Shown here piece by piece: positions 7,096 through 14,158 of a DNA stretch of 26,676 bases. Each line of letters opens with the position of its first letter. Position 1 is the stretch's first letter. The DNA comes from an uncultured Anaerostipes sp. Lineage in GTDB: Bacteria > Bacillota > Clostridia > Lachnospirales > Lachnospiraceae. The stretch lies in assembly GCA_900756035.1 (NCBI GenBank), contig CAAEIR010000405.1:1-26676 (forward strand), in the 5' to 3' direction. A program made the translations under genes and the position numbers. A model generated the notes under the pieces. The model was not told the origin of the DNA and ran no database searches. It saw only the letters and a program-made list of their open reading frames with translations.

Positions 7096-7403
7096 TTATT
7101 TTATTTACCGTCCTCCCACCACCTAGCATACCGTTCGGTACCAGGCGGTTCCTTAGTTTTCACAAACTACTAGATAATAGTCAAGCATAGATGTATAACC
7201 TGGCTTGGCTATTATTTTCTTTGAAAAGATTTGGTTCAAGACTTTCGCCATTCTCCAGTAACCTTTTCTGCTACATGCGAGTTCCTTTGCTTTCCAATGT
7301 TCCATTCCAAATGCTTTCAGCATTCGATACTTTGTTTTAATTTTCTTCCATTGTTTCCAATAGACTGCTCACCCCTTAGTGATGTGCGCCGCAAGGCGCA
7401 CAC
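7076..7403 (-). mobile_element. Internally deleted group IIC intron
   Basis: On the minus strand the element begins GTGTGCGCC, a short hairpin with a GCAA loop, then AAGGGGTGAG, like the 5' end of group IIC introns (the Oceanobacillus iheyensis intron starts GUGUGCCC and has AGGGUGAG). It ends with a 34-base domain V at 7118-7151 (GAACCGCC, central TACCGAACGGTA, GGTGGT) and a domain VI hairpin at 7087-7109, with a 3' terminus CCTACCCGAT at about 7076. Between the ends only the last 71 codons of the maturase remain, so most of domains I-IV and the reverse transcriptase are deleted. The 5' boundary lies seven bases past the stem of the spoIIID terminator, the usual target of IIC introns. Exact boundaries are inferred from motif ends. 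Confidence 0.85.
7153..7368 (-). pseudogene. ltrA: C-terminal fragment of group II intron reverse transcriptase/maturase
   Basis: The minus strand encodes 71 in-frame residues typical of the maturase C-terminus: YWKQWKKIKTKYRML, then EHWKAKELACSRKGYWRMAKVL, and the end GYTSMLDYYLVVCEN. The Trp-rich WKQWKKI and KGYWR signatures are diagnostic of domain X of intron maturases. An in-frame TGA precedes it and there is no start codon or ribosome site. All polymerase motifs, including YADD, are missing. The short end after domain X, with no HNH endonuclease, fits class C. It stops two bases before domain V. Confidence 0.85.
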
Positions 7404-7410
7404 CAAAAAT

Positions 7411-7433
7411 AGGTACTTCAGCTTGAAGTACCT
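7411..7433. terminator. spoIIID terminator and intron target
   Basis: A perfect 10-bp stem, AGGTACTTCA with TGAAGTACCT, has a 3-base loop and T-rich tails on both strands (ATTTTTT on plus, ATTTTTG on minus). It overlaps the first two bases of the spoIIID stop region. Before the intron inserted it would have served the plus-strand gene at 6457 as well. Confidence 0.9.
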
Positions 7434-7686
7434 ATTTTTTTAGTTTCTGGTATTTCCCCCGGGTTGCAAGTCCACCACGGATATGCCGCTCCGACTTATT
7501 CACATCCAACACCTTCCGGGCTTCCTTTGCCAATGCATGGTTGATCATCTCCAGCCGTTCTGTTACATCTTTATGTACCGTGCTTTTACTGACACCAAAC
7601 TGCCTTGCAGTCTGTCGTACTGTTGCATTGTGCTCTATGATATAATTTGCGGTTTCAACGACCCTCTCCTCGATATAATCTTTCAA
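7432..7686 (-). CDS. spoIIID: Sporulation transcription factor SpoIIID
   Basis: An 84-residue DNA-binding protein that in endospore formers works in the mother cell, repressing early sigma-E genes and activating sigK and others. The helix-turn-helix lies at about 22-45 (TVRQTARQFGVSKSTVHKD) and the basic tail RHIRGGLATRGKYQKLKK contacts DNA. The start is TTG at 7684-7686, because AGGGGG sits five bases upstream and the family N-terminus (KDYIEERVVETANYI) begins there; the longer upstream frame has no homology. Length agrees with clostridial members. A sigma-E-like promoter lies just upstream, within the spacer after a decayed kinase gene. Transcription ends at the 7411-7433 hairpin. Confidence 0.97.
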   Translation of the reverse strand: MKDYIEERVVETANYIIEHNATVRQTARQFGVSKSTVHKDVTERLEMINHALAKEARKVLDVNKSERHIRGGLATRGKYQKLKK

Positions 7687-7715
7687 AAATATCCCCCTGC
7701 AAACATCGTTTTTAC

Positions 7716-7745
7716 AATGTATGCAGAGGGACTCCGCTCTATTCC
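7716..7745 (-). promoter_or_regulatory. Sigma-E-like promoter of spoIIID
   Basis: Minus-strand -10 CATACATT (7716-7723) fits the mother-cell sigma-E consensus CATACAnT. The -35 region GGAATAG (7739-7745) supplies the ATA core at an acceptable distance. In Bacillus subtilis spoIIID is transcribed by sigma-E, which supports the call. The transcript would have a leader of about 20 bases. Confidence 0.65.
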
Positions 7746-7771
7746 TCAGCTTATTTACTATTTTCGGAAAG

Positions 7772-8710
7772 CTATGCCAAAGACTGTGCCATTTCCTCCA
7801 TTCTCCTGCGTGCAAAGATCGCCGCTCCGATCACACCTTTTCCCGCATAATCCCTGGAATACACATAATCAAATCCGTAGCTCATGACGTCCGCACCTGT
7901 GCCGGCATTTACTGCTTTCTCAAACTGCCGTCTCGGAAAGGCTTCCATTTCCGGCACGCCACCTCCTACAATGATAGAATCCGGATTAAAGATTGTTGCC
8001 ATAATTGCATATACGTTCGCGCATCCTCGAATAAATTCCTGCAGCGGCTGTTCTTCACTATGCTTTATAAATAGATCCTGAATCTTATCCTCCGGATAAT
8101 ATTCTCTACGAATTTTTTGCAGTTTCCACCCAGAAGCATAGCACTCACATCATCTTTCTTTTCCGCAGCTGCACTTCTCATCTCCGCCATAATAAGGTAT
8201 ATGACCCAAATCCAGTTCTGCACCGTTTTTTCCTTCCAGAAGCTGTCCATCGATCAATACGGCGGCTCCGACTCCTGTTCCGATATAAATTCCCACTACG
8301 ATCTTCTGATTTTCCAGATGATTTGCCGCAATATCGTATAACAAGATGTTATTTACATCATTGTTAACAAATACAGGAACTTTAAAATAATCCCTTAACT
8401 CTCTGGCAATATTAATATTCTGAAATACGATTTTTCCATGCCGATTTCGAATATTTGTCGTACAAATAATCGTTTCCTTATCATTCTCTACAGAAGATGG
8501 TACACCAATGGAAATAGCCTCCAGTTGTTCTAAATGATTCTTTTCCTTGTATTCCTTAATAATCTCGCAGAGTTTCTCAATTGGCTTCTCGGCATCTGCT
8601 ATCACAGCACTGGAAATCTTGCTGAAATTTTCCAGATGATTATCTTTGGAAACCGCACCGATTCTTAAATTGGTTCCTCCGAAATCGATTCCGATAATTA
8701 CTTTTTCCAT
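7772..8710 (-). pseudogene. alsK: ROK-family sugar kinase, allose-kinase-like, with in-frame TGA
   Basis: Read through one TGA at 8150-8152, this is a full-length 312-codon ROK kinase. The phosphate-binding GIDFGGTNLR is at 7-16, the catalytic-loop region is NNDVNN, and GTGVGAAVLIDGQL and the GAELDLGHIPYYGG signature follow. After the TGA come CECYASGWKLQKI and GGGVPEMEAFPRRQFEKA, the latter matching Escherichia coli AlsK. The TGA falls at the third Cys of the ROK zinc motif CxCGxxGCxE: the sequence reads CSCGKER, TGA, CEC. The adjacent Gly is also replaced by Arg. No other lesion is seen and the ATG has GGAG upstream. A nonsense mutation is the simplest reading; selenocysteine insertion is a less likely alternative. 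The gene follows a truncated ROK regulator, so the pair is probably a dying sugar-use cassette. Confidence 0.8.
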
Positions 8711-8745
8711 ATTACTCCAATCTTACTTTCTGATGAAATCGGCCC

Positions 8746-9396
8746 TTACAGCGTCTGAGCAATTTCTTCTATCCAGGCATTACGGACCATATGAAAACAT
8801 CCCCGCATCATATGATACTCGTCATATTTTGCCTGACGTATTTCTGCATGAATCGGAATAGCATCATCTCTCATTCTATCCATAAATTCTCGAAAATGTA
8901 CTAAGATCAATTCGCTGTACTTGCTTTTGCAGCTGTCAATCACCACCTTTGTAGGATTATATGCCCAGAGCAGATTGTATAACATTCTGGAAATCAGCTC
9001 AAGCACAGGATCCAGAACCTTCCGTGCTTTTTCATCATCTGCTGCATATAGCTCCAGGAGACGGTCAAATGTCATCTCCGCTCCCATCTCTTTCATCCGC
9101 AGTTTTACTGCCGGTATTGATACAGCTTCTTCAAAGGTCGTCCTGTTGTCCGGACTTGCGTCCACAGCAACCAACATTCGTCCTACTTCTCCCGCCATCC
9201 GTTCTTCTCCTGCTACAGCTTCATCTTTATGAATAAAGAAGCCTCCCACACCATGTCCACAATAAAAATAAAACTGACTTTCCTGCTTCGGCTGCAAACT
9301 GTCATATTCTGCACGGGCAGCTGCAAATACATCATGAAGTACCAATATATTATTTAATTTAAATTCTTGTTCAATAAAAAGGACGATCTTTGTCAA
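8746..9396 (-). pseudogene. 5'-truncated ROK-family transcriptional regulator
   Basis: The frame encodes the C-terminal two thirds of a ROK-domain protein. ILVLHDVFAAARAEYD corresponds to the VxxxNDANAAALGE region, then come YCGHGVGGFFIHKDEAVAG and AGEVGRMLVAVDA, then NPTKVVIDSC. There is no N-terminal helix-turn-helix or phosphate-binding loop, and the reading frame opens inside the terminator hairpin of the upstream MATE operon (TTG at 9396, no ribosome site). True homologous sequence probably starts near 9375, so a deletion has fused the gene's 3' part to the MATE terminator. It lies 35 bases ahead of the ROK kinase gene and would once have been its co-transcribed regulator. Confidence 0.75.
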
Positions 9397-9421
9397 TCAT
9401 CGTATTTCACAAAGATCGTCC
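9381..9421 (-). terminator. Terminator of the CobW-MATE operon
   Basis: A 13-bp perfect stem (GGACGATCTTTGT, 9381-9393, with ACAAAGATCGTCC, 9409-9421) and a 15-base loop, followed on the minus strand by TTTTTATTG. It lies about 40 bases past the MATE stop. The ROK regulator fragment begins immediately after it. Confidence 0.9.
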
Positions 9422-9462
9422 CTTGTTTTTGTGTATTTTTACTAATACATTCCAAGACGTAT

Positions 9463-10797
9463 TTAAAAACTGTTTTTTCTCATATTCTTTACCAGATAGA
9501 ATACTCCGATAATATCCGCCAGTATCCATCCGATCGGAACTGATATCCAGATTCCTGTCACCCCGATTGCTACAATTCCAGAAAGTGTATAGGCAAGAAA
9601 TACCCTTGTTCCAAGGGACACAATCGTAAGAATCACCGACATAATCGGAAGATTGATTGCTCTATAATACCCATATAACAAAAATAGAATTCCGATTCCC
9701 GCATAACATGCTCCTTCAATTCTTAAATATCTCACTCCCTCGGCTATCATCTGTGTTTTCCCCGGATCAATAAAAATTTCCATCAGTGGTTTTGCAAGAA
9801 AAAAAACAGTCGTGCTGATAATCACACAAAATATCATAGATGTAATTCCTGCACTGAAAATTCCTTTTCGAATCCGCTCTTTTTGTCCGGCTCCGTAATT
9901 TTGTGCCACAAATGTTGAAAATGCATTTCCGAAATCCTGTACCGGCATATAGGCAAAAGCGTCTATTTTAACCGCTGCTGCAAAGGCTGCCATAATGGTC
10001 GTTCCAAAACTGTTTACAAGTCCCTGTACCATTAAAATTCCAAAATTCATAATTGACTGTTGGAGACTCGTCATCAAAGATAAATTTAAAATAACAGAAA
10101 GAGTTTTTTTCTCCCATTGCCAATCTTCCTTTTTCGGCCTTAACATAGGGAATTTCTTCAGTGCGTATACACCTATTCCAATTCCGGCAGCATACTGAGA
10201 AAATCCTGGGGCAGCCGCAGCTCCGGCAACTCCCCAATGGAAGATCAGAATACAGACGACATCCAAAACTACATTTAAAACTGCAGAAACCGCCAGAAAC
10301 ATTAGAGGAATCATAGAATTTCCGATCGCTCGAAGAAGATTTGCAAAATAATTATATAGAAAGACAGCAATGATTCCCATAAAAATAATCGCCAGGTAAT
10401 CTTTCATCAAATCCTGAATCTCCTGCGGTACCTGAAGAATCCATAAAAGAGTATCCAACCCTGCATATACTATGACATTTAAGAAAACTGTGATTCCGCC
10501 AATCAGGATAAAGGACATGAAAATACTCTGGCGCATCTTCCTATATTCTCCGGCTCCATACTGAATAGAAACTGCCGCTCCATTTCCCATACAAAGGCCC
10601 AAAATAATGGATGTCAGAAATGTCATCAGTGTAAAAGAAGACCCAACGGCTGCCAGTGCATTGGAACCCAAAAATCGTCCGACAACCCAGGTATCTGCCA
10701 CATTATACATCTGCTGTAAAAGATTCCCTGCCATCAAAGGCAATGCAAACACAAAAATATTCCTTGCAATAGGCCCTGTTACAAGACTCCTTTGCAT
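9463..10797 (-). CDS. MATE-family efflux transporter
   Basis: A membrane protein of about 444 residues with twelve predicted helices in two six-helix halves, typical of the DinF/NorM-like MATE family, which exports drugs or metabolites in exchange for sodium or protons. Family words include LPLMAGNLLQQMYNVADTWVVGRF near the N-terminus and FVAQNYGAGQKERI after the midpoint, mirrored by SIQYGAGEYRKMRQ in the first half. I chose ATG 10797 because AGGAG lies five bases before it; ATG 10818, with GAGAGAG upstream, is nearly as good. It is the last gene of an operon with two CobW proteins, about 35 bases behind the second, so its substrate may be a metal-related compound. That link is only positional. 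Confidence 0.92.
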   Translation of the reverse strand: MQRSLVTGPIARNIFVFALPLMAGNLLQQMYNVADTWVVGRFLGSNALAAVGSSFTLMTFLTSIILGLCMGNGAAVSIQYGAGEYRKMRQSIFMSFILIGGITVFLNVIVYAGLDTLLWILQVPQEIQDLMKDYLAIIFMGIIAVFLYNYFANLLRAIGNSMIPLMFLAVSAVLNVVLDVVCILIFHWGVAGAAAAPGFSQYAAGIGIGVYALKKFPMLRPKKEDWQWEKKTLSVILNLSLMTSLQQSIMNFGILMVQGLVNSFGTTIMAAFAAAVKIDAFAYMPVQDFGNAFSTFVAQNYGAGQKERIRKGIFSAGITSMIFCVIISTTVFFLAKPLMEIFIDPGKTQMIAEGVRYLRIEGACYAGIGILFLLYGYYRAINLPIMSVILTIVSLGTRVFLAYTLSGIVAIGVTGIWISVPIGWILADIIGVFYLVKNMRKNSF

Positions 10798-10831
10798 CTT
10801 TTCTCCTGTTTGGTTCATAAATTCTCTCTCT

Positions 10832-11785
10832 TTAAAAATATACCAGCGGCTGCTTCGGCGGATCTGCCTTTTCAATCCGCACTGCCGTTAATACCGGCAT
10901 CGTCCGATCATATGCTTCCTGATACTCGGAATGAATTTTGGCTGTGACCGTCACCCATTCTTTATTTAATACCCTTTTTAATGTCTTTGATTTTGTCTGA
11001 TGAAGTTTACAGAGATATCCGACAAATGTAATATCATCTTCACAGCAAGTCATTGCCTTTCTGCCCGGAATAATCATTCCCGAAGGCATCTTCGGACTCC
11101 TTCTAACTTCTCCCCGAAATTCCACGGTTTTTCCATCATATACTTCCGGACGTTCCATAGCATCAATATACCAGATTCCATAGTCCTCATCTTCAATTCG
11201 AATAACATCTGCGTTTATATCATATGGAAGAATCTCCTCCATATCCATTTCTCTTCCGTCAGCCCGCTCAAATCCAACCTGCGCTCTCGGATTCACGGCT
11301 TTAATACTTCTTCGGAAACTTCCTGTATTGGTACGATCGTCACATCGGTTAAAAATTACCAGGTCCGCCATTTTAAACATTTCTACAAACAGTGATCTCA
11401 TATTCTTCAGATACATATCTGCCGTAGAGGCATCTACCGTTACGATTGCCTGATATAACTCCATATCAGTCTCATCTATAACATCCATCAGATCCTCGAT
11501 CTGATACATTCCATTGTACTCAATCATTACCCGGTCAGGAGCATAATTTTTCTGGCAGGAAATAACTAATTCTTTTGTAAAATCTTCTGCCTTTTCTAAT
11601 GCCACTACGAAAGAATTTGTTTTACTGAGCATCTCCTGATCATATTCTGTCTCTCCTTCTTCGAAGGTAAGAATCATGGTTCTCTCACCATCATTAAAAT
11701 AGTCCTGACTCAGCGTATCCTTAATCAGAGAGGTTTTTCCACTTTCTAAAAATCCCCAAAACAGATATACCGGTAGTTCATACAT
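10832..11785 (-). CDS. CobW/COG0523 GTPase fused to a DUF1980-like domain
   Basis: A 317-residue protein with an N-terminal G3E GTPase domain: P-loop GFLESGKTS near 11-19, and NRCDD near 146 in place of NKxD. From about residue 205 a C-terminal domain resembles the DUF1980 (YcgQ-type) OB-like region, with VEFRGEVRR and GRKAMTCCEDDITFVGYLC. Classical CobW proteins carry a GCxCC metal site; here the equivalent region reads IEYNGMYQI, with no Cys. The only paired Cys are in the C-terminal domain, so metal binding may have moved there. The ATG follows AGGAGGGG overlapping the stop of the preceding CobW gene, indicating tight coupling. A partner role in metal delivery is inferred. Confidence 0.85.
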   Translation of the reverse strand: MYELPVYLFWGFLESGKTSLIKDTLSQDYFNDGERTMILTFEEGETEYDQEMLSKTNSFVVALEKAEDFTKELVISCQKNYAPDRVMIEYNGMYQIEDLMDVIDETDMELYQAIVTVDASTADMYLKNMRSLFVEMFKMADLVIFNRCDDRTNTGSFRRSIKAVNPRAQVGFERADGREMDMEEILPYDINADVIRIEDEDYGIWYIDAMERPEVYDGKTVEFRGEVRRSPKMPSGMIIPGRKAMTCCEDDITFVGYLCKLHQTKSKTLKRVLNKEWVTVTAKIHSEYQEAYDRTMPVLTAVRIEKADPPKQPLVYF

Positions 11786-11796
11786 GCTTTCCCCTC

Positions 11797-12837
11797 CTAC
11801 GCCTGCTGAAAAAATAAATCTTCCAGTTTTTCTTCTTTTAACTGTGATCCGATCACACAGATTCTTCCGGTGTAGTCGGCACTTCCCTCACGAATTTCAT
11901 ACTCGCCCGGAACCAGATCAAACTGAACCCATGATCCTTCTTCAGTCTGAAGAATTCCTTTGGATCTCAAAATCATTCCATATGAATCGCCTGAGGATAA
12001 AACTTTTAAAATATTTTCTAATTCCTCATAACCGTATTTTTTCGGTGTTTCTCTTCCCCAACTTGTAAATACCTCATCGGCATGATGATGGTGATGGTCA
12101 TGTCCACATCCACAGTCATGATGATGCTCATGGTCGTGATGATATTCATGGTCATGATGATGATGTTCATGGTCATGATCGTGATGCCCGCCGCATACCG
12201 GACAGATTTCTTCTTCCTCAAGCAGTTCTTTTACCATATCATTTCCATCTTCCATGACTTTCAAAATCTGATCTCCACTGAGTTGTTCCCATGGTGTTGT
12301 GATAATGGCTGCTTTTTCATTATGCTCGCGAAGCAATTTCACGCAGACATCCAGAGATTCCTCTGACATATCTCCGGTACGGCTTAAAATGACTGCCCCT
12401 GCATACTCTACCTGATTATTATAGAACTCTCCAAAATTCTTCATATACATTTTGCATTTTTTTGCATCTGCAACGGTAACAAAACTATTCAGCTCAAGTT
12501 CAGTATCCCCTGCAACATCCTGCACAGCCTTAATAACATCAGACAATTTTCCGACCCCTGATGGCTCAATGATAATGCGATCCGGCTGGTACTGTTTTAC
12601 AACTTCTCTCAAAGCTGTTCCGAAATCTCCCACCAGAGAACAGCAGATGCAGCCGGAGTTCATTTCCGTAACTTCAATTCCTGCATCTTTTAAAAATCCT
12701 CCATCGATTCCAATTTCTCCAAATTCATTTTCTATTAAAACAACCTTCTCATTCTTCAATGTTTCTTCTAATAATTTCTGAATTAACGTTGTCTTTCCTG
12801 CTCCCAGAAACCCTGAAATAATATCAATTTTTGACAT
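11797..12837 (-). CDS. CobW/COG0523 metallochaperone GTPase with His-rich loop
   Basis: A 346-residue G3E GTPase of the COG0523 group, proteins that insert or traffic Zn, Co or related metals. The P-loop GFLGAGKTT lies at 9-17, ENEFGEIGID at about 37-46, and the metal site GCICC at 62-66. Between the GTPase core and the C-terminal CobW_C domain is a CPVC pair (212-215) and a loop with 21 His in 35 residues (about 218-252), expected to bind zinc, nickel or cobalt. The ATG at 12837 has AAGGTGG upstream; a GTG nine bases earlier is less well placed. It leads the operon with a consensus promoter at 12902-12929. No clear Zur-type box was seen, so metal regulation is unproven. Confidence 0.93.
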   Translation of the reverse strand: MSKIDIISGFLGAGKTTLIQKLLEETLKNEKVVLIENEFGEIGIDGGFLKDAGIEVTEMNSGCICCSLVGDFGTALREVVKQYQPDRIIIEPSGVGKLSDVIKAVQDVAGDTELELNSFVTVADAKKCKMYMKNFGEFYNNQVEYAGAVILSRTGDMSEESLDVCVKLLREHNEKAAIITTPWEQLSGDQILKVMEDGNDMVKELLEEEEICPVCGGHHDHDHEHHHHDHEYHHDHEHHHDCGCGHDHHHHHADEVFTSWGRETPKKYGYEELENILKVLSSGDSYGMILRSKGILQTEEGSWVQFDLVPGEYEIREGSADYTGRICVIGSQLKEEKLEDLFFQQA

Positions 12838-12901
12838 ATTGTCCACCTTCTTTTATTTTTATATGCATAGTGCAGATTCCTTTTGAAATCCACATAAGGT
12901 T

Positions 12902-12929
12902 ATTCTACTACTTCCTCAGAATTTGTCAA
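12902..12929 (-). promoter_or_regulatory. sigma-A promoter of the CobW-CobW-MATE operon
   Basis: Minus-strand consensus -35 TTGACA (12924-12929), a 16-base spacer and -10 TAGAAT (12902-12907). The leader to the cobW start is about 60 bases. No strong palindrome overlaps it. Confidence 0.75.
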
Positions 12930-12985
12930 AACTTTCTTTTTGCATTAGAACAAATCAGATCAGTTCCTTATCAATCAAAAAGCAA

Positions 12986-13028
12986 GAAAAAGACACGGAA
13001 CTAGTAGTGATCCTTCCGTGTCTTTTTC
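12986..13028. terminator. Bidirectional hairpin terminator
   Basis: A 15-bp perfect stem (GAAAAAGACACGGAA, 12986-13000, with TTCCGTGTCTTTTTC, 13014-13028) has a 13-base loop, and the T tract is part of the stem on both strands. It would stop transcripts from the Rho-N gene, whose coding region ends about 130 bases upstream on the minus strand. Confidence 0.85.
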
Positions 13029-13159
13029 GCGTTATAACATTAAATGTGCTAAGTCAAAGTTGCTTCTTCTTTCATTCCTTATTTTTAATATTTTCTGTTT
13101 TGTCAGAGTCTGCAATTAGGATCTTCTCTGACGTTCCATCAGCACCCAAAATCCCCGAA
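13029..13159. other. 3' spacer after the Rho-N domain gene
   Basis: The 130 bases between the Rho-N gene stop and its terminator hold no start codon with a ribosome site. One minus-strand frame stays open for about 30 codons and spells a hydrophilic tail (LGADGTSEKILIADSD, stop near 13080). It could be the remains of a lost gene or chance. Nothing else is seen here. Confidence 0.3.
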
Positions 13160-14155
13160 TTAATTTAGCAGATTCTTTTTAACTTCCAGTGGCGTATGTC
13201 CGTAAAGTGTATATAGTCTTAAATGCATCCAAAGTTCCATCAATTCTCCTGCAAATTCATCCGCCTGTTCCTGATCTAAAAATGTGATATCTTCTTTTTG
13301 CAGCAATCCAAAGACTTCTTCAGGGGTACTTCCTATCTTTAACATATGAGCTGTTAATTCTGTAATTCCCATAGCCTGTTCCACTGTAAATTGCATCTCC
13401 TCCATCAAATAGCTCCCAAATATCATCAGTGGCTCTTCCATACTGTGAGCCATGACACGAATCTCGTTCTTGGACGGAATATAAGGTTCTATTTTTGCAC
13501 GTTCTTTTAAAATTGAGAAAAGAAGATCATCCTCATAGCTTAAAAAACGCTCTGTCAGCATCTCATCTCTGTAAATAATGTAATTGTCCTTCTTGCGAGA
13601 CGGAAGATAAATATCCGTCACAATTTCAAAATCACTAATGTCTTTTTTTTCATATTTTCGGTATAGATCTGCAATTTCCTGAATGGATACCGCACCATAA
13701 AGCTGCACTAACCCACGGCAATAATCATAGGCGTTCTCATATTCCCTTTGTTCCTGCTGAAATTCACTGGTATTTAATAATTCATAGGCTGTCTTTACTT
13801 CCTCAGGAATAAAAACAGTTCCATCTTCCTTATAAGAAAGATATCCTCCGCGATAAAAATATTCCATCATTACAGCAACTGACATCCGTTCTTCTTCTGA
13901 CACATCATGGTACAAAATGTGCTCGAAAATCTCTAATTCATCACTTCCGGCACATATAAAAAACGGTCTCATATAATCCGGGTCCAGAACACAGGCACTT
14001 ACATGCTCAATTAACTCCTTCTTTCGATACTTGTGAGTCCCGGCAATATCATGCATTCTGGCAATATTTTTTATCTCTTCCACTGTAAATTCCCTGTACA
14101 TATCCTCAATAGATTCCTGCCATGCTCCCGGAAATACAATTACATTATCTTTCAT
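13160..14155 (-). CDS. Rho-N/SAP-like domain protein of unknown role
   Basis: A 331-residue acidic, mostly helical protein without membrane segments. Residues about 22-52 (FTVEEIKNIARMHDIAGTH then KYRKKELIEHV) match the Rho termination-factor N-terminal/SAP-type fold, which binds single-stranded nucleic acid. The remainder is a chain of helices with a central YGAVSIQEIADLYRKY that reads like a winged-helix element, and a C-terminal LWMHLRLYTLYGHTP. I recognise no enzyme motif. The ATG is 3 bases past the thioesterase stop, with GAGGAATAGAG as a ribosome site overlapping that stop, so the two are one operon. Nucleic-acid binding is inferred from the N-terminal module only. Confidence 0.8.
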   Translation of the reverse strand: MKDNVIVFPGAWQESIEDMYREFTVEEIKNIARMHDIAGTHKYRKKELIEHVSACVLDPDYMRPFFICAGSDELEIFEHILYHDVSEEERMSVAVMMEYFYRGGYLSYKEDGTVFIPEEVKTAYELLNTSEFQQEQREYENAYDYCRGLVQLYGAVSIQEIADLYRKYEKKDISDFEIVTDIYLPSRKKDNYIIYRDEMLTERFLSYEDDLLFSILKERAKIEPYIPSKNEIRVMAHSMEEPLMIFGSYLMEEMQFTVEQAMGITELTAHMLKIGSTPEEVFGLLQKEDITFLDQEQADEFAGELMELWMHLRLYTLYGHTPLEVKKNLLN

Positions 14156-14158
14156 TCT

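Noticed and set aside
7383..7402. Hairpin TGTGCGCC-GCAA-GGCGCACA as a second terminator of the plus-strand gene
   Set aside because: No T tract follows it, and it fits the 5' hairpin of the group IIC intron.
7483..8081. Several plus-strand open frames over spoIIID and the kinase
   Set aside because: They are antisense shadows of recognised coding sequence, without ribosome sites.
12082..12186. Triplet-like repeat as a CRISPR or microsatellite element
   Set aside because: It is coding, in frame with the CobW protein, and explained by the His-rich loop.
12018..12366. Open frames on both strands rich in Met/Ile or Met/Val over the His-rich loop
   Set aside because: They are other-frame readings of the CAT/GAT tract inside the CobW gene.
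13076..13159. Short minus-strand frame reading LGADGTSEKILIADSD
   Set aside because: It has a hydrophilic, protein-like look but no start or ribosome site and only about 25 codons, so it is kept as a note under the spacer.
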